From positions 49,976,059 through 50,040,058 of the forward strand of contig JAYGXS010000005.1 in the NCBI GenBank assembly GCA_036362985.1: DNA of 64,000 nt. The letters run 5' to 3'. Positions 22,803 to 33,643 of this stretch are shown piece by piece. The notes under the pieces are model-generated. The model was not told the origin of the DNA, made no database searches, and saw only the letters and a program-made list of their open reading frames with translations. This DNA is from Ligula intestinalis. Its lineage: Eukaryota; Platyhelminthes; Cestoda; Diphyllobothriidea; Diphyllobothriidae. Numbering within the stretch: the stretch's first letter is position 1; each line of letters begins with the position of its first letter. The position numbers were made by a program, and so were the translations under genes.

Positions 22803-23945
22803 TAACTCCCCCACCAGAGCGTTGGTGGGTTACAAACGCTCGACAAAAAAGGGTGTACAAAAAAGGTTCAACAACAAAGACTCGCAAGTTAATAGGAAAA
22901 CGAACATGACTACCAGGACGAGTGGAAGGTGGGGAAGGAGTGGGAGGGGGCGTGAGAGGGGTGTGGGTAGGTACGGGTGGGGAGGGTGGGGAGGGTGGTG
23001 GTGGGTTGGGGGCAGCAGGTGGAGTGCAGGGCGAAGGTGCCGTGGAAGTGGACGGACCAGGTGATGGTGTCGTGCATTCAACGTAGGCCAGCTTCAGTCT
23101 GTTGATGGATACCGTATCAGTAGCATCAGCCCTTTGAATGATGAAATATTTGGCCTTCCGTTCAAGTACTTTGAAGGGACAATCCTATGGTGGGCGAAGG
23201 GGCCTGCAAACTGCGTCGTGCGGGACAAACACGAATGGGGTTGTGTGCAAGTCGTTGTGCACGAAAACGCGTCGAGGTGTCGCATGTGTGGGGGTTGGGC
23301 GCAGTGCGGCCATGTGTTGCTGCAGCTGTTGCACGAAGTTGTTCGTAGCGTCAGGAGTGACGGGGGAAGACTGCACGAGCTCACCAGGTAAACGGGGGGA
23401 TGTGCCGCAAACGAGATCTGTGGCAGTGCACTGAATGTCTTCCTTAACAGCTGAGCGAATGCCGAGGAGGACGAACGGCATGTTGTTGATCCAGTTGTGC
23501 GGGGTAGGTTGAGATATCAGCGCAGACTTCAACTGAGGGTGAAGGCGTTCCACGAGGCCGTTTGATGCTGGGTGAAAGGCAGTGGTGGTGATATGCGAGC
23601 ACCCGAGCAGTTTGGTTAGCTCACGGAAGAGTGCAGATGTAAACTGACTTCCGTGGTCAGTGGTGAATGTAGCTGGAACACCAAAGTTGGCTATCCAGTA
23701 CGTAAGAAAAACCATGGCAATATTTTCTGCCGAGGTATCCGAGATGGGAACGGCGATCAGCTATCGTGCGAAACGATCAACAGCGGTCAGAATGTGCGTG
23801 AAACCACGAGATGGGGGTAACAGTCCGACTAAATCCATGTGGACGTGTTGAAAACGGGCGTCGGGAACCACGAACGTGCTGGGAGGTGAAACGGTGTGTC
23901 GTTGGACCCTATGCCGGCTTGTAGCATCTACAAACTGACGGCGAT
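22803..23945 (-). pseudogene. Gypsy element 2, integrase core and C-terminal tail of pol
   Basis: The minus-strand frame reads VQRHTVSPPSTF, RFQHVHMDLVGLLPPS (first catalytic Asp), a stop in DRFAR-LIAV, then FGVPATFTTDHGSQFTSALF (second Asp) and ASNGLVERLHPQLK (Glu). All three acidic residues remain. After VLLGIRSAVKEDIQ the tail (SRRVFVHNDLHT-like region, then ADATDTVSINRLKLAYVE) shifts frame near 23150 and ends in a Pro/Thr/Ser-rich stretch (22870-23050). That stretch also makes the Gly/Arg-rich frame on the opposite strand. The element is truncated at about 23945 by LINE E. Confidence 0.83.
22806..22815 (-). other. Polypurine tract of Gypsy 2
   Basis: On the minus strand GGTGGGGGAG lies three bases before the LTR start TGTGGG, the position expected for the plus-strand primer of an LTR retrotransposon. 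Confidence 0.65.
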
Positions 23946-23954
23946 CCGGTTATG

Positions 23955-25562
23955 CGGAGTGTTGCTTAAACAGTAGCATGATCACTGGTGCCGAGGGGTG
24001 CAGAGACTCTTACATCAGATACTTTTGTGTGACCATTTGTGAATATCAAGTCCAGGCATGAGGCCATATCCAAATTAGCTATCCACGCAGGCTGGGCAAC
24101 TTGTTGTACGAGATGACCTTCACAACAAGCTTCCAGCTGCCTCGACCTACCTCAGACATCTGCAACGTCCAATATATTTATAAAAATCCTGCTGATGGAC
24201 AAATATTGTAATCTCCGTATCGTGCAGGCCCATACATACGGAAGATGCGATGTCCTCAGGTGATTGGTTTGCCTTCAAACTGACTGCGGTTAATTCCACC
24301 TCAGTTCAAGGACATGACAGTTTTTCCAGACTCAAAATATTCTTACTATGAAACAGTAACACGTACAATGTATGGCTATTTTATTTTATGTTTTGCTAGA
24401 AGTTTTTCACTGAAATCAAACTCTTTATTTCGCATACTATTGACCAAGCAAAAAACCAAAACAAGGCCTATATTGACCGCAAAAGAAGAGGTTTGGGTTA
24501 GGTTTTTTCCTGCCTTCCGGGGATTTGACGGTGCCGAAGATATGCTTTACAAATAAAACTTATCATTATTACCATTTCTAGAAACGCACTCTTTGTTTCC
24601 GAGTCAGGGCCTTCTAGAAGTAGATGAGACCAGTTGGTATGTGGGTAATTAAAGTCACCAAAATTGCGGACCCGTGACCTTTTAGCATACTTCTTGACTC
24701 TAGTCAACTAGCTTATACCGTTAGTTTGAGTGCTACGATATATAAAACCAACGGTTGTAGTTGCACCAGTAGCGGGCTTGACCGACAACCAGAGTTGTTC
24801 CACACTGTTGTCTTCCATGCTTGTGCGTTCTAGCATTAATCCCACTCAGCCATCAGTAACATACACCAAGACACCCCATGTATCCTATTAATACGGTCGC
24901 AGCGGAAGACGCGGTACCTAGGTACATCGATTGAACGTTCCTTCACTGACTCGAATAGTCAGGTATCTGTCACTGCAATAATCGCAGGGCGTTTCTGCTC
25001 GACAAGTACCTGTATCAGAGCCATTTTATTAATAAGGCATTGTGCATTCCTTATCAGGATGCTTATAGCTCTATCAGAGCTTGAACAGGGGTCTTCTCTT
25101 CTAGACAACCCAAAAATTTATAATGCAGAGGTTATTTTCTCCCTCGGTACGAAGTTGTTTCAGTTCTGAGACTGCTGATTACTTTTGAGTCATGCTGAAC
25201 ATGTGTTTCCGCATTGACCCCCTCTGATTCCGGAACATTAAAGAAGAGAGTGCCTTCTTTCGATTGTTTTGTTCAGTCGATGCTTTGGTGATTGATTGAG
25301 CATCCATCGACACTCCCTGTGGCTCTGCACTGCTGGTTGTCGTTTTCGGTGTTTGCTATCCTACGTTGTCATCATTTATTGTTTTAAGTGGAACGAGATG
25401 TGTGTTTCTAGGTTTTGGATTTTCCACTGGTGCCGCCATTGCCAGTGGCGTCGTTGCATCATGTTCTGAGTTGCCTGAGTCCGTCTTCTCAAGTTCAGGC
25501 TGATTTCTATCCTGCTTCAAGGTTTGGTCTGCCTCTTGTGACTCGGTGATTGTGTTAACCAC
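23955..25562 (-). pseudogene. LINE E fragment: endonuclease region, degenerate
   Basis: Read on the minus strand, 25100-24950 gives RNAQCLINKMALIQVLVEQK, then TDTWLFESVKERSID. At 24660-24570 there is VRNFGDFNYPHTNWSHLLLE with the GDFN catalytic motif. About 400 bp of unrelated or decayed sequence follows. At 24110-23960 come SCLDLIFTNGHTKVSDVRV and APLGTSDHATV, the end of the endonuclease. Many stops are present and no RT is found; it abuts Gypsy 2. A Glu/Thr-rich frame at 25562-25356 may be the end of ORF1. Confidence 0.68.
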
Positions 25563-25839
25563 GTCCTTGCCAAAGAAAACTTACCTTGCATGTGCTGCAA
25601 AAGGAAACGAGCCCTTCCGAGTCATATTTATCCAGGACTTCATATATATCTGGCACTATTTTTGCACATTTTATGTGTACCTATTCTGCATTCAGTATAT
25701 AATTCAGAATATATAAGGAGAGAGGCAGAGCCTTTGAAAACCCTTTTAACAGATATATGCTGTCAAATCATGCATATTGTTCAAAGTCATACATATATAT
25801 ATATATATATATATAGATCAGTAAGTGGGGTATGACAGC
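25563..25839. repeat. Unassigned sequence with a (TA)n microsatellite before the gap
   Basis: A dinucleotide (TA) run at about 25791-25815 lies 25 bp before a run of Ns. Nothing else is recognised. Low complexity here may have caused the assembly break. Confidence 0.6.
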
Positions 25840-25939
25840 NNNNNNNNNNNNNNNNNNNNNNNNNNNNNNNNNNNNNNNNNNNNNNNNNNNNNNNNNNNNN
25901 NNNNNNNNNNNNNNNNNNNNNNNNNNNNNNNNNNNNNNN
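25840..25939. other. Assembly gap, exactly 100 N
   Basis: Exactly 100 unknown bases, a conventional scaffold gap of unknown true size. Order, orientation and identity of sequence across it rest on scaffolding. Confidence 0.99.
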
Positions 25940-26158
25940 AACGAGCTTTCACTAAACGTTTTGGATAGGAACGCATTGAAGCAATCGGTGGTCAACTTAG
26001 CGTCAGCAATGGGGTTTCCTAAAGCATCTTGAAGTATGGGGTGTTGCGTTTTCCTCTGCGCTTTTACTGTACGCGAAAAGAGTTTCGCAACATTAAGGGA
26101 AGGATTTTCAGCGAAGTGAGCCTCATCGGCTATCTGCTTTTCTTCGGAGAGCTTCTTA
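25940..26158 (-). mobile_element. LINE Z-family fragment beside the gap
   Basis: The sequence matches 33247-33465 essentially base for base, including the shared differences from the full-length copy at 57742-57960. It encodes, on the minus strand, the stretch between endonuclease and RT (ENPSLNVAKLFSRTVKAQ, NAFLSKTFSES). Homology stops at GAGCTTCTTA, where unrelated sequence starts. It is either a recent duplicate of the 33-kb fragment or an assembly collapse at the gap. Confidence 0.85.
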
Positions 26159-26159
26159 G

Positions 26160-26817
26160 TCGTTCATTTCTAATGGGGTTGTACTATTTCGGGGTCTTTT
26201 TGTTTGAACCTTATTCTTTCCCTTAATTGCTTTGGCAGGTTTATTATTTGATTTCTGGTTGTAATTACTATAATAAGAAGAAGTCACTCTCAAGTCACCT
26301 AAGCTGATGCTACGTTGATAGTTTTCATTTTCCTTCCCAGAGGAGGAGGAACTCGTTTATTGTTTTTCTGAAGTAGCATTTTGTGGAGTGTTTCCGTCCT
26401 CTGCGACTATATGTTCAGAGCTTCGGCGTGGGTAGAACATGTAAGCAAAATCGGTTTGTTTTAACTTCGCGAATTTAGTCTTTTGATAGACACTATGCCT
26501 ATACTTATCCTAAAATGTTGAAAAACATTGCGTATTGCTACCATTGGATTACTCGTTTGAGGAAAGTTGCGGAAGATTATAGTACAGCTACGCTTTGATC
26601 TATCTGAAACTTCGGATGATACTAAATGCACCACAGACTCAATCTGAGGTAAATTCGTGAGGTTGCTTTCAAATGAATTTGAGTCCAGAAGTGAATTAAG
26701 AATCTTAAATACAGGTTCATACTTTTCAATAAAGTTTGTTAAATTTAAGAGGGCTGACAGATCGATTTGATCCAAAACAACTTTCGCGTCAGTCATTGTT
26801 TCGAATGAAATTTTCAA
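26160..26817 (-). pseudogene. LINE G ORF1 fragment
   Basis: The 118-codon frame 26817-26461 (VVHLVSSEVSDRSKRSCTII, FRNFPQTSNPMVAIRNVF) aligns with ORF1 of LINE A. Beyond its stop, translation continues in pieces that are Lys/Asn-rich (down to about 26180). No endonuclease or RT follows, since the LINE Z-type fragment begins at 26158. Opposite in strand to LINE C, which begins about 0.7 kb away. Confidence 0.6.
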
Positions 26818-27500
26818 GTAAAGGGTTTTCGAATGCTAAATATATGTCTAAATAATGTGCTTTCGACAAATAAACTATAAACTGCCAGAAGTAGAAAGCA
26901 AATGATTTTTACAACGTTCTATGAAACAGAGGACAATATCTGACCAAATCAACGAAGGAGTTTGGTACCAGATTTTGGCTAAGATAGTCAACTGTTACTT
27001 ACTGATAATTTATTCAAGAAAACCAAAGACTTTGAGTCGTTTCTTCTCTTATATAAATCAATTTATATAAAGCTTTCAGTTATCTTCGAATTTGAACAAA
27101 CCGCGTTTAAGGTCAAGGTCACACTTCCCTTGAAACACCAGCCCCTCCGGGCCCCGCCATGCCCCGTGGGCATGGTGGTGCTCAGGCGGGGCAAGAGGGG
27201 GCTCAGGCGGGGTTAGTCATCACTTTGGCCGCGGCTAGCCCTATCGTGTGAAACTTTCGTAGATGAGTGTCTATTTCCGCTAAATTGGCCATTTAATTTG
27301 GCAATCGAACAAGTGGAAAGACAGCTAGCTGTAGCAGCTCGTAGAATATAAAACTCAACTTGTAAATGGATGATGGTGGATGATTAATTGACAGATTAAA
27401 TAATGTTTTGAAGAAATTAATGATCCTTTTCACGTGATATCAGCAGGAGAGCTTTCATTGTCCGTATCGGGCACCAAAAGTATAAACAATACCGCTTGTT
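26818..27500. other. Noncoding, with a GC-rich hairpin (about 27145-27225)
   Basis: Mostly AT-rich. The exception is CCCCGCCATGCCCCGTGGGC followed by GCATGGTGGTGCTCAGGCGG, a self-complementary GC-rich block. It could be the 5'UTR of LINE C, since LINE A also begins with a GTCAAGGTCAAGG-type phrase, like AAGGTCAAGGTCAC at 27109. Confidence 0.45.
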
Positions 27501-27532
27501 ACATATATTTCGATTAAAGATGGTGAATCTGG

Positions 27533-28069
27533 ATGAATCTGGATGCATCAGATGTGCTGGAGCGAATAAATGCGGTTCTCCAGTCCAATAGACTAATGCC
27601 TTCTCAGCCTACTATTCTTAAATCTGTTCGTAGTCCCGATAAGGTAAATGCACTCGCTTATTCTCCACCCCGGATATCTGGTCATACACCCATTAACGTC
27701 AGTACACCTGTTATCCCTGCCTCCCAGATGTCTATTTATAGTCCCGTAACCATCAGTAAACCTGCTATCCATGCGTCCCGAATGTCTAGTCATAGGCTCA
27801 TAAAAATCAGTGCACCAGTAAGCCCATCCCTCTTGATGTCGGGACCATCAAGCCCCGCCGCTCCATCATCTACTACGATTAAAACTCATCTAAATACATT
27901 CCCTGTCCAAAGATCGATAAATTCCACTGCCTCTAACTCGGCAGCAATCTCATCAAGAATGTCACCAACACCGTCGGAAGCGTTTAGGCCGAGCGCATCC
28001 CCACCACTACCTAGCTCCTCCCTTGACCGTGCGAGTGTCATATTATTCCCCCGCATGATGCGTTATTGA
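27533..28069 (+). pseudogene. LINE C ORF1, Ser/Pro-rich C-terminal part
   Basis: A 178-codon open frame rich in Ser, Pro and Ile with no known domain. It is placed as ORF1 because it precedes the endonuclease (LNARPVINKMAQLRAIAFEM at 28560) and matches LINE A ORF1 in composition. Degenerate sequence follows it to 28550, including SFFMNNGSQSPATPS. Three 18-residue repeats lie in it (see the repeat entry). It could once have been read with an N-terminal part that I cannot find upstream. Confidence 0.5.
27683..27844 (+). repeat. Three 54-bp (18-residue) tandem repeats in LINE C ORF1
   Basis: Units 27683-27736, 27737-27790 and 27791-27844 encode HTPINVSTPVIPASQMSI, YSPVTISKPAIHASRMSS and HRLIKISAPVSPSLLMSG. 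The unit length is an exact multiple of three, so the frame is kept. Confidence 0.75.
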
Positions 28070-28555
28070 AAACGCCGGGCCCGAACCACGAAAAATTTAA
28101 TTTGCACGGCAGTAATCCAAACTGGAATAGTTTTAAATCAAATCGGAGTTGCCGTACATGACATTCACTGATTTAGACCACTAGTCCTTACGCGAGCGAC
28201 CCGAACACTAATTTTATATCACCTTTTCCCCCTTTCAGTTCCTTTACCCATCCTCTACTACCCAAACCTGCAAACTTCTGCGTGCCTTCTCGCCTCCCCA
28301 ATTCCTCCCAAACGCCCCAGAAGCTTATTTTGGTTTATCCTCTCCCCATTTTTCCCTAACAGAAAGCAAGGCCCCTAGATATCTAACACCTTATTGACCA
28401 TCCATTATTGGCTACCCGCATGCTAACAGCGCCATACCCGTCAGTACTTATTCAACAAATAATAACGACCTACTGTTTGCCTACCCACCTTCAAATTCTT
28501 TTTTTATGAATAACGGTAGCCAAAGTCCTGCCACTCCAAGCACACTAGATGCCAT

Positions 28556-28659
28556 ATTGCTTAATGCCAGGCCTGTTATAAATAAAATGGCTCAACTACG
28601 AGCTATTGCTTTTGAGATGACGCCCGATGTTGCATGCATAACAGAATCTTGGACCCATC
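28556..28659 (+). pseudogene. LINE C endonuclease, first part
   Basis: ILLNARPVINKMAQLRAIAF, then DVACITESWTH with the catalytic Glu, then the Gypsy 3 LTR. The frame resumes at 34049 with IIFDSFLIIDEYDLYRHD. Confidence 0.8.
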
Positions 28660-29198
28660 TGTAATGCGTAGCCGACGACAAAGGATGGAGACGATTATCG
28701 GAGACAAGCCGACGAGCGACCAATCTGACACTTATTCCAAGAGGAGAAGTCAGTGACTTGAGATGAGTGTCTTAAAGGTCTTAGATACATAAATAATCTA
28801 ATTGGAGAACATTATACAAAAAAAACTAAAGGAGGATACTGTCTTTGACAAGAATGGCAGTTGAATCCTTGACTGGACGGGAACAGCCGTAGCGACGATA
28901 GAAGCGCGCCGGAAGATAGACCCAATTCTTCAGTCGGCCTCATTATTAATTCCTGCCCGTCAAGGTCGTCTAGGGAGTGGCCATTGTAGTATAAAGTAAA
29001 ATAAAGGACGTGTTCAATTATCTTAGTTATTATTATTTACTTATTATTATTAAGTTAAATGTAAATTTGTTTATATTTATTGACTTCCATGATCATTTCT
29101 ATGAATGCGGGAAAGATTCGCGCACGCGCCCCTTGAGGGGCGCGTTTCCAGAACATTCGGTACGTTACTCACGTGCTTCTATCGCACGTGCCTCTAAA
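28660..29198 (-). repeat. 3' LTR of Gypsy 3 (539 bp, long form)
   Basis: Matches the 5' LTR over its length (GCGTAGCCGACGACAAAGGA, GACGGGAACAGCCG, CACGTGCTTCTATC). It contains about 140 additional bases at 29007-29149, with TTA repeats and the hairpin GCGCCCCTTGAGGGGCGC. Confidence 0.88.
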
Positions 29199-29200
29199 TT

Positions 29201-29217
29201 GCCCCCCCCCCCCTTCG
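29201..29217 (-). other. Polypurine tract of Gypsy 3
   Basis: A run of C followed by TTC on the plus strand, that is GAA followed by a long G run on the minus strand. It ends two bases before the 3' LTR. Confidence 0.8.
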
Positions 29218-29219
29218 AA

Positions 29220-32200
29220 AGGGACGCTGTCCTCAGCGGCATTATCCAGGTTAACGACGGGTCCACCATCGAAGAGTACTTCGACCTCCCCCTCCACCGG
29301 TTGTCTGTCATTGTATACCTCAGGTATCGCACGACCCCCGTCGGCAGGTACCACAAGGTAGTCCTCAACAGGAGGATTACTGGCGTCATATGGCGGACAG
29401 GTGATGCCATTCATTGGTGGCCCTGGCTTCAGCCAGTTGAAATGAACCGTAAAGGGTGCGGCATGCGGCCGGTCGTGGTGGCGGATGAGGTATGTTTTAT
29501 CCGACAACACCCGAGTGACGTCATACGGGCCGACCAAAGTGGGGTTAAATTTTGCCGGTACCCCTACGGGGGCCGCGTAATTGCACACCCATACAACATC
29601 TCCCTCCTGATAAGGCGTCCCATGGGCTAGGCGGTCATAAAACGCTTTCTGATGTCACTGTCCTTCTTGCAGATGCAAACGTGCCTCTTCAGACGCAATG
29701 CACATGGTTTTTCTGACCCGAGATGCATACATATCAACATGTTCGACCTTAGCGGCCGACGGAAGGATTAAATCTTCCGGGAGCTGCATCTCCCGTCCGC
29801 AGGTGAGAAAGAATGGTGTGAAGTGTGTAGTGGCGTTTACCGTGGATAGGTAAGCCAGTAAACAAGCTGGTAGGACTTCAACCCAGGTGGTCGGTGGGTG
29901 ACGGTCGATAAATGCTTTTAAAAGGTTGATGAAGGTGCGATTGGTCCGCTCAACTTAGCCGTTCCCTTGCGGGTGATAGGCCATGGTCCGAGTTTTCTTG
30001 AAGTTCATGAGATGACAGAAGTCGTGGAGGACGCTATTCTCAAACGAGGAACCACGATCAGAATGTAATTGATCCGGTGCACCCCAGTGGCAAACCCAAT
30101 GGTTGAAAATGGCCCGGGCGACTGTCGAAGCTTTGGTTTCAGGTAACGGGACAGCCTCAGCCATCTTGTTGAAGAAATCAACCATGAAAAGGATGAACTG
30201 ATCACCGTTATCAGACGGAGTGAGCGGCCCAACAGGTTCAACGCTCATTGGGATAGCCAGTCTTAATCGGCTGAAGGGGCGCCCGTGAGGACCGACCAGG
30301 AGGCTTAGCGTTGAGACAGAACTCGCATGCATGAATCCTATCTTGAATTTCGTGCTTTTGATTGGGCCAGTAGTAACGGCGGTGGAGGGCCCACTCAGTC
30401 TTGTAGAGGCCAGAATGGCCTAAGTCGGTGTGCGTGCGGTCAATAACATTATCAATCATAGACAGCGGAAGAACGAGTCACCTGGGGTATTGGTCCCCGT
30501 CACGGTAGAAAAGGACGCCGTTCTCAATGAACAGCTTGTTCCACAACCCGTGCATGCATTTTTTCTCGTAACTTAAGCCACTAAGCTCAACTTTACTGAG
30601 AGGTCGGACATTGGCAACCTTGCTGTTATAGCCAGGCGAGATATGGGGTCATCCCTCTGCACGGCAGCCCAAAGTAGGCACTGATCGCTCTGGAGGGCGA
30701 TAGTGGAGATAGCTATGTCCGTACACGAAGGGCAGTCCCCTTGTGGACGGTATTGTTTACAGGACAATGAATCAGCGTTGCCATGTAGCCGAATGGGACG
30801 AAAGATGCACGAATAATCGGTTCGGCTAGCTGCTCCTGCCACCGAGCAACCTGCGCCTCGGGGTGCTTGAAATTCTGGAGCCATGTTAGGGCACTGTGGT
30901 CCGTACGTATGGGGAAGAGCCGAAATTGGAGATAAGGGCGGCACTCCTCAACAAAGTAAGCTAGAGCGAGCATCTCCTTGCGTGTGACGTAAGAGCGGCA
31001 CTCGGCCCTCGTGAGTGAGTGACTGAGGTACTGAATAACACGCTCGGTGCCGTCCGGTTGGTGTTGGGAGAGGACGGCACCAATCACGGTCTCGCTGGCG
31101 TCAGTGTCAAGTACGAATTTCCCGCATCACATCTTTCTGCGTCAATTTCTGGAGGGGACCGTTGATATGGGCATAGTCCTGGAGGAAACGTCTGTATTAC
31201 GAGGCTAGCCCTAGGAAACTACGAAGTTCCGTGACATTTGCAGGGGTGGGCCAGTCACGGATATGCTTCACCGTATCTTCGTCAGTCTCTATTCCGGAGG
31301 ACAAGACGACGTGGCCTAAGATTTTGACTCCAGGTTTTAAAAATACACATTTAGAGGGTTTTAGAGTGAGCCCAGCCTCTCGAAGACTGTTGAATACAGC
31401 CCAAAGGTTTTGCAAATGGTTTTCAAAGTCCTTTCCGAACACAATTATGTCGCCCACGTAGACTAGACAAGAATTAGGTACGAGTTGGGCTAGGACTTGA
31501 TTCATAAGACGTTGGAATGTACTTGGCGCATTGGCTAAACTGAAGGGCTTAGTCTCAAACTTATACAGGCCAGAGGGACGGCAAAAGCAGTCTTCTCGCG
31601 ATCCGAGGGCCACACCTCTACCTGCCAGTAGCCTGAAGCCAAGTCCAAGGTAGAAAACAGAGTGTTAACAGCTAGGGTTTCGAGGGTCGCATCTATACGA
31701 GGTAAGGGGAAAGAAGCTTTCTCAGTAACGGCATTAAGTTTTCTGTAGTCGATACAGAGTCGCATCGAGCTATCCTTCTTTTTTTACGAGCACGATGGGT
31801 GAGGACCATGGTGAGTGAGAAGGACGGATGATGTGACGACTAAGCATGTCCTTGATAAGGTCGTCTAACTCCTTCTGATAAAATAAAGGTAAGCGGCGGG
31901 GCGGAACCCGAAAAAGGCGCGCATCATCCGTGTCTATACACTGCTCAGTGGCATTGGTGCGGCCAGTAGATTTCCCGTCCCAGTCAAAAATATCCCTAAA
32001 TTCACCGAGAAGGTTACGAAGCTTATCGGCATTAGCGGAATCGAGGTGCTGAGGTACTAAGTCAGCAAGGCTGGGGGAAAGGATAGACGCGTAGACTGCA
32101 TGGGGGCTACGGGAGCATCGGCTTAATGGGATGTCAACTAAGGACGTCCAGAGGAGTCTGTGCCCGAAGTCTAGGGAGCACCCAAACTTCTGGAGAAAAT

Positions 32201-32640
32201 TGACGCCTCAGGTACAATCCCATTTTATATCAGGGAAAACAATAAACTGACGAAAAAAACTAGAGCCAGAAAGGTTCAAGGAGAACTCCACGAAGCTATT
32301 ATAACTAAGACAAGTGCCATTAGCCGTGTGTAAAGAAAAACAAGGCTTAGGAATATATCTAACACGGGTTTGAAACTCTAAGAAGGGCTGCTGACGTATC
32401 AATGAACAACCAGCACCAGAGTCAATGAGACAAGAAAAGGTGGTAGAGCCTACAGCAGCTTCAACTAGGGGACAAGAGGCAGAGAAAAGGCTCGAAACTT
32501 CAGCCTCAGAGAGAATGAGGCACTCACCGTCACCAGGGTTAGGTCCAGCCTTGATTGCCATAGGTGGATGAGGACCAGAGATTCTGTTTGGCTGCCGGGG
32601 TTGTTGACGGCGCCAGCAGTCCCGACGAGGGAAGGAAGAC
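29220..32640 (-). pseudogene. Gypsy 3 pol (protease, RT, RNase H, integrase, GPY/F module), damaged
   Basis: Minus-strand order: last Gag residues with HWCSCGSSF; protease SCLIDSGAGCSLIRQQ (about 32420); RT with MRLCIDYRKLNAVTEKASFP, TLFSTLDLASGYWQVEV and SLANAPSTFQRLMNQVL. The RT active site reads LVYVGDIIVFGKD: YVGD in place of YVDD. RNase H follows (MIGAVLSQHQPDG, YLSHSLTRAECRSY, RTDHSALTWL). Integrase has the HHCC domain (THTDLGHSGLYKT, ACEFCLNAK), then APDQLHSDRGSSFENS and a stop between QGNG and VERTNR. The end has VGPYDVTRVLSDKTYLIRH, a GPY/F-type module. Frame breaks lie near 29955, 30480, 31130, 31613 and 31765. Confidence 0.87.
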
Positions 32641-32663
32641 CCACAAGAGCACCAATGGCCAGG

Positions 32664-32749
32664 AGTCTCTGATGACGAATCCGCGACGGATATCGAAACG
32701 TCATGCGAATAAACATATTGTCCCAGCGATCGAGTCTTCTTCTTCTTCT
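32664..32749 (+). mobile_element. Short retroposon 3' tail with (TTC)n, inside Gypsy 3
   Basis: From GTCTCTGATGACGAATCCGC to a (TTC)n end, it is about 85 percent identical to 44675-44756. The shared segment ends in TCGAGTCTTCTTCTTC in both. Only the last 86 bp of the element are present, as expected of a strongly 5'-truncated SINE or LINE insertion. It lies antisense to Gypsy 3. Confidence 0.72.
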
Positions 32750-32750
32750 C

Positions 32751-33503
32751 AGACGCTATAAGTGGCAAAACCGCTGTCTCTAGATTGCAGCACATGATCA
32801 AAGAAAGAGAGCTGACAGGTGTCACAAGATCGTTTCTCGATAAAGCCATGTTGAGCTGTATTGAGCAGGTTGTTCTCTGTCAAGTGACGCATCATCTTTT
32901 CTTTGATTAAGGTCTCCAAGATCTTCGAGGCTGCGGGAAGTGTATTTATTGGCCTAAAGTTGTCGAATGACGTCGATCGGCCATGCTTGCGAATAGGCAT
33001 TATGTGCGATTCCTTCCACAACGAAGGAAAGGTTTCGCTCTCAAGAGCAAGATTAAATACCTTACAAAGAATAGACGAAAAGATATCATTCGCTTCAGCT
33101 TTTAGAAGGCTAACTGGGACGCCATCTGGTCCTGGACTATAGGATTGACGATAACGACGAATGGCTACAGTCACATCACAGACGGTAAAACTTATGGTTT
33201 CGAGTATGGCACCCGTCCAAGCCTGGATAACCGGAGGTGCAGTAAACGAGCTTTCACTAAACGTTTTGGATAGGAACGCATTGAAGCAATCGGTGGTCAA
33301 CTTAGCGTCAGCAATGGGGTTTCCTAAAGCATCTTGAAGTATGGGGTGTTGCGTTTTCCTCTGCGCTTTTACTGTACGCGAAAAGAGTTTCGCAACATTA
33401 AGGGAAGGATTTTCAGCGAAGTGAGCCTCATCGGCTATCTGCTTTTCTTCGGAGAGCTTCTTGGCCTGCTCAAAGATCAGTGTGATCAAGGGCAGAACGG
33501 TAG
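32751..33503 (-). pseudogene. LINE Z-family internal fragment in place of Gypsy 3 gag
   Basis: Corresponds to 57250-58003 of the full LINE Z: the linker from LPLITLIFEQAKK through the RT N-terminal motifs (SYSPGPDGVPVSLL, TAQHGFIEKRSCDTC) to SRDSGFATYSV. It stops just before motif A. Identity is about 96-97 percent by eye, with an open frame. Both ends are internal to the LINE, so it did not arrive as a normal 5'-truncated insertion. It is in the same sense as Gypsy 3. Confidence 0.85.
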
Positions 33504-33622
33504 TCACACCCAGCGCCGATAATCGCAAGAGAGCGTCAAACGGGAGGGTGGCCGGTGGGAGGACTAGAGGCTAACCTGGGACAGTTGAGTCCATAAATTC
33601 TCCAACAGATTGTTGGCCATGG

Positions 33623-33640
33623 AAAACACCGCTGCCACCA
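33623..33640 (-). other. Primer binding site of Gypsy 3
   Basis: On the minus strand TGGTGGCAGCGGTG begins three bases inside the 5' LTR end (ATAACA, GTT, TGG), complementary to a tRNA ending CCGCTGCCACCA. It differs from the site of Gypsy 1, marking a separate lineage. Confidence 0.72.
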
Positions 33641-33643
33641 AAC

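Noticed and set aside
22726..23064. Gly/Arg-rich protein on the plus strand
   Set aside because: Antisense of the Pro-rich tail of Gypsy 2 pol and its LTR.
29010..29630. 206-codon plus-strand protein with a hydrophobic start
   Set aside because: Runs through the Gypsy 3 LTR and polypurine tract and is antisense to pol.
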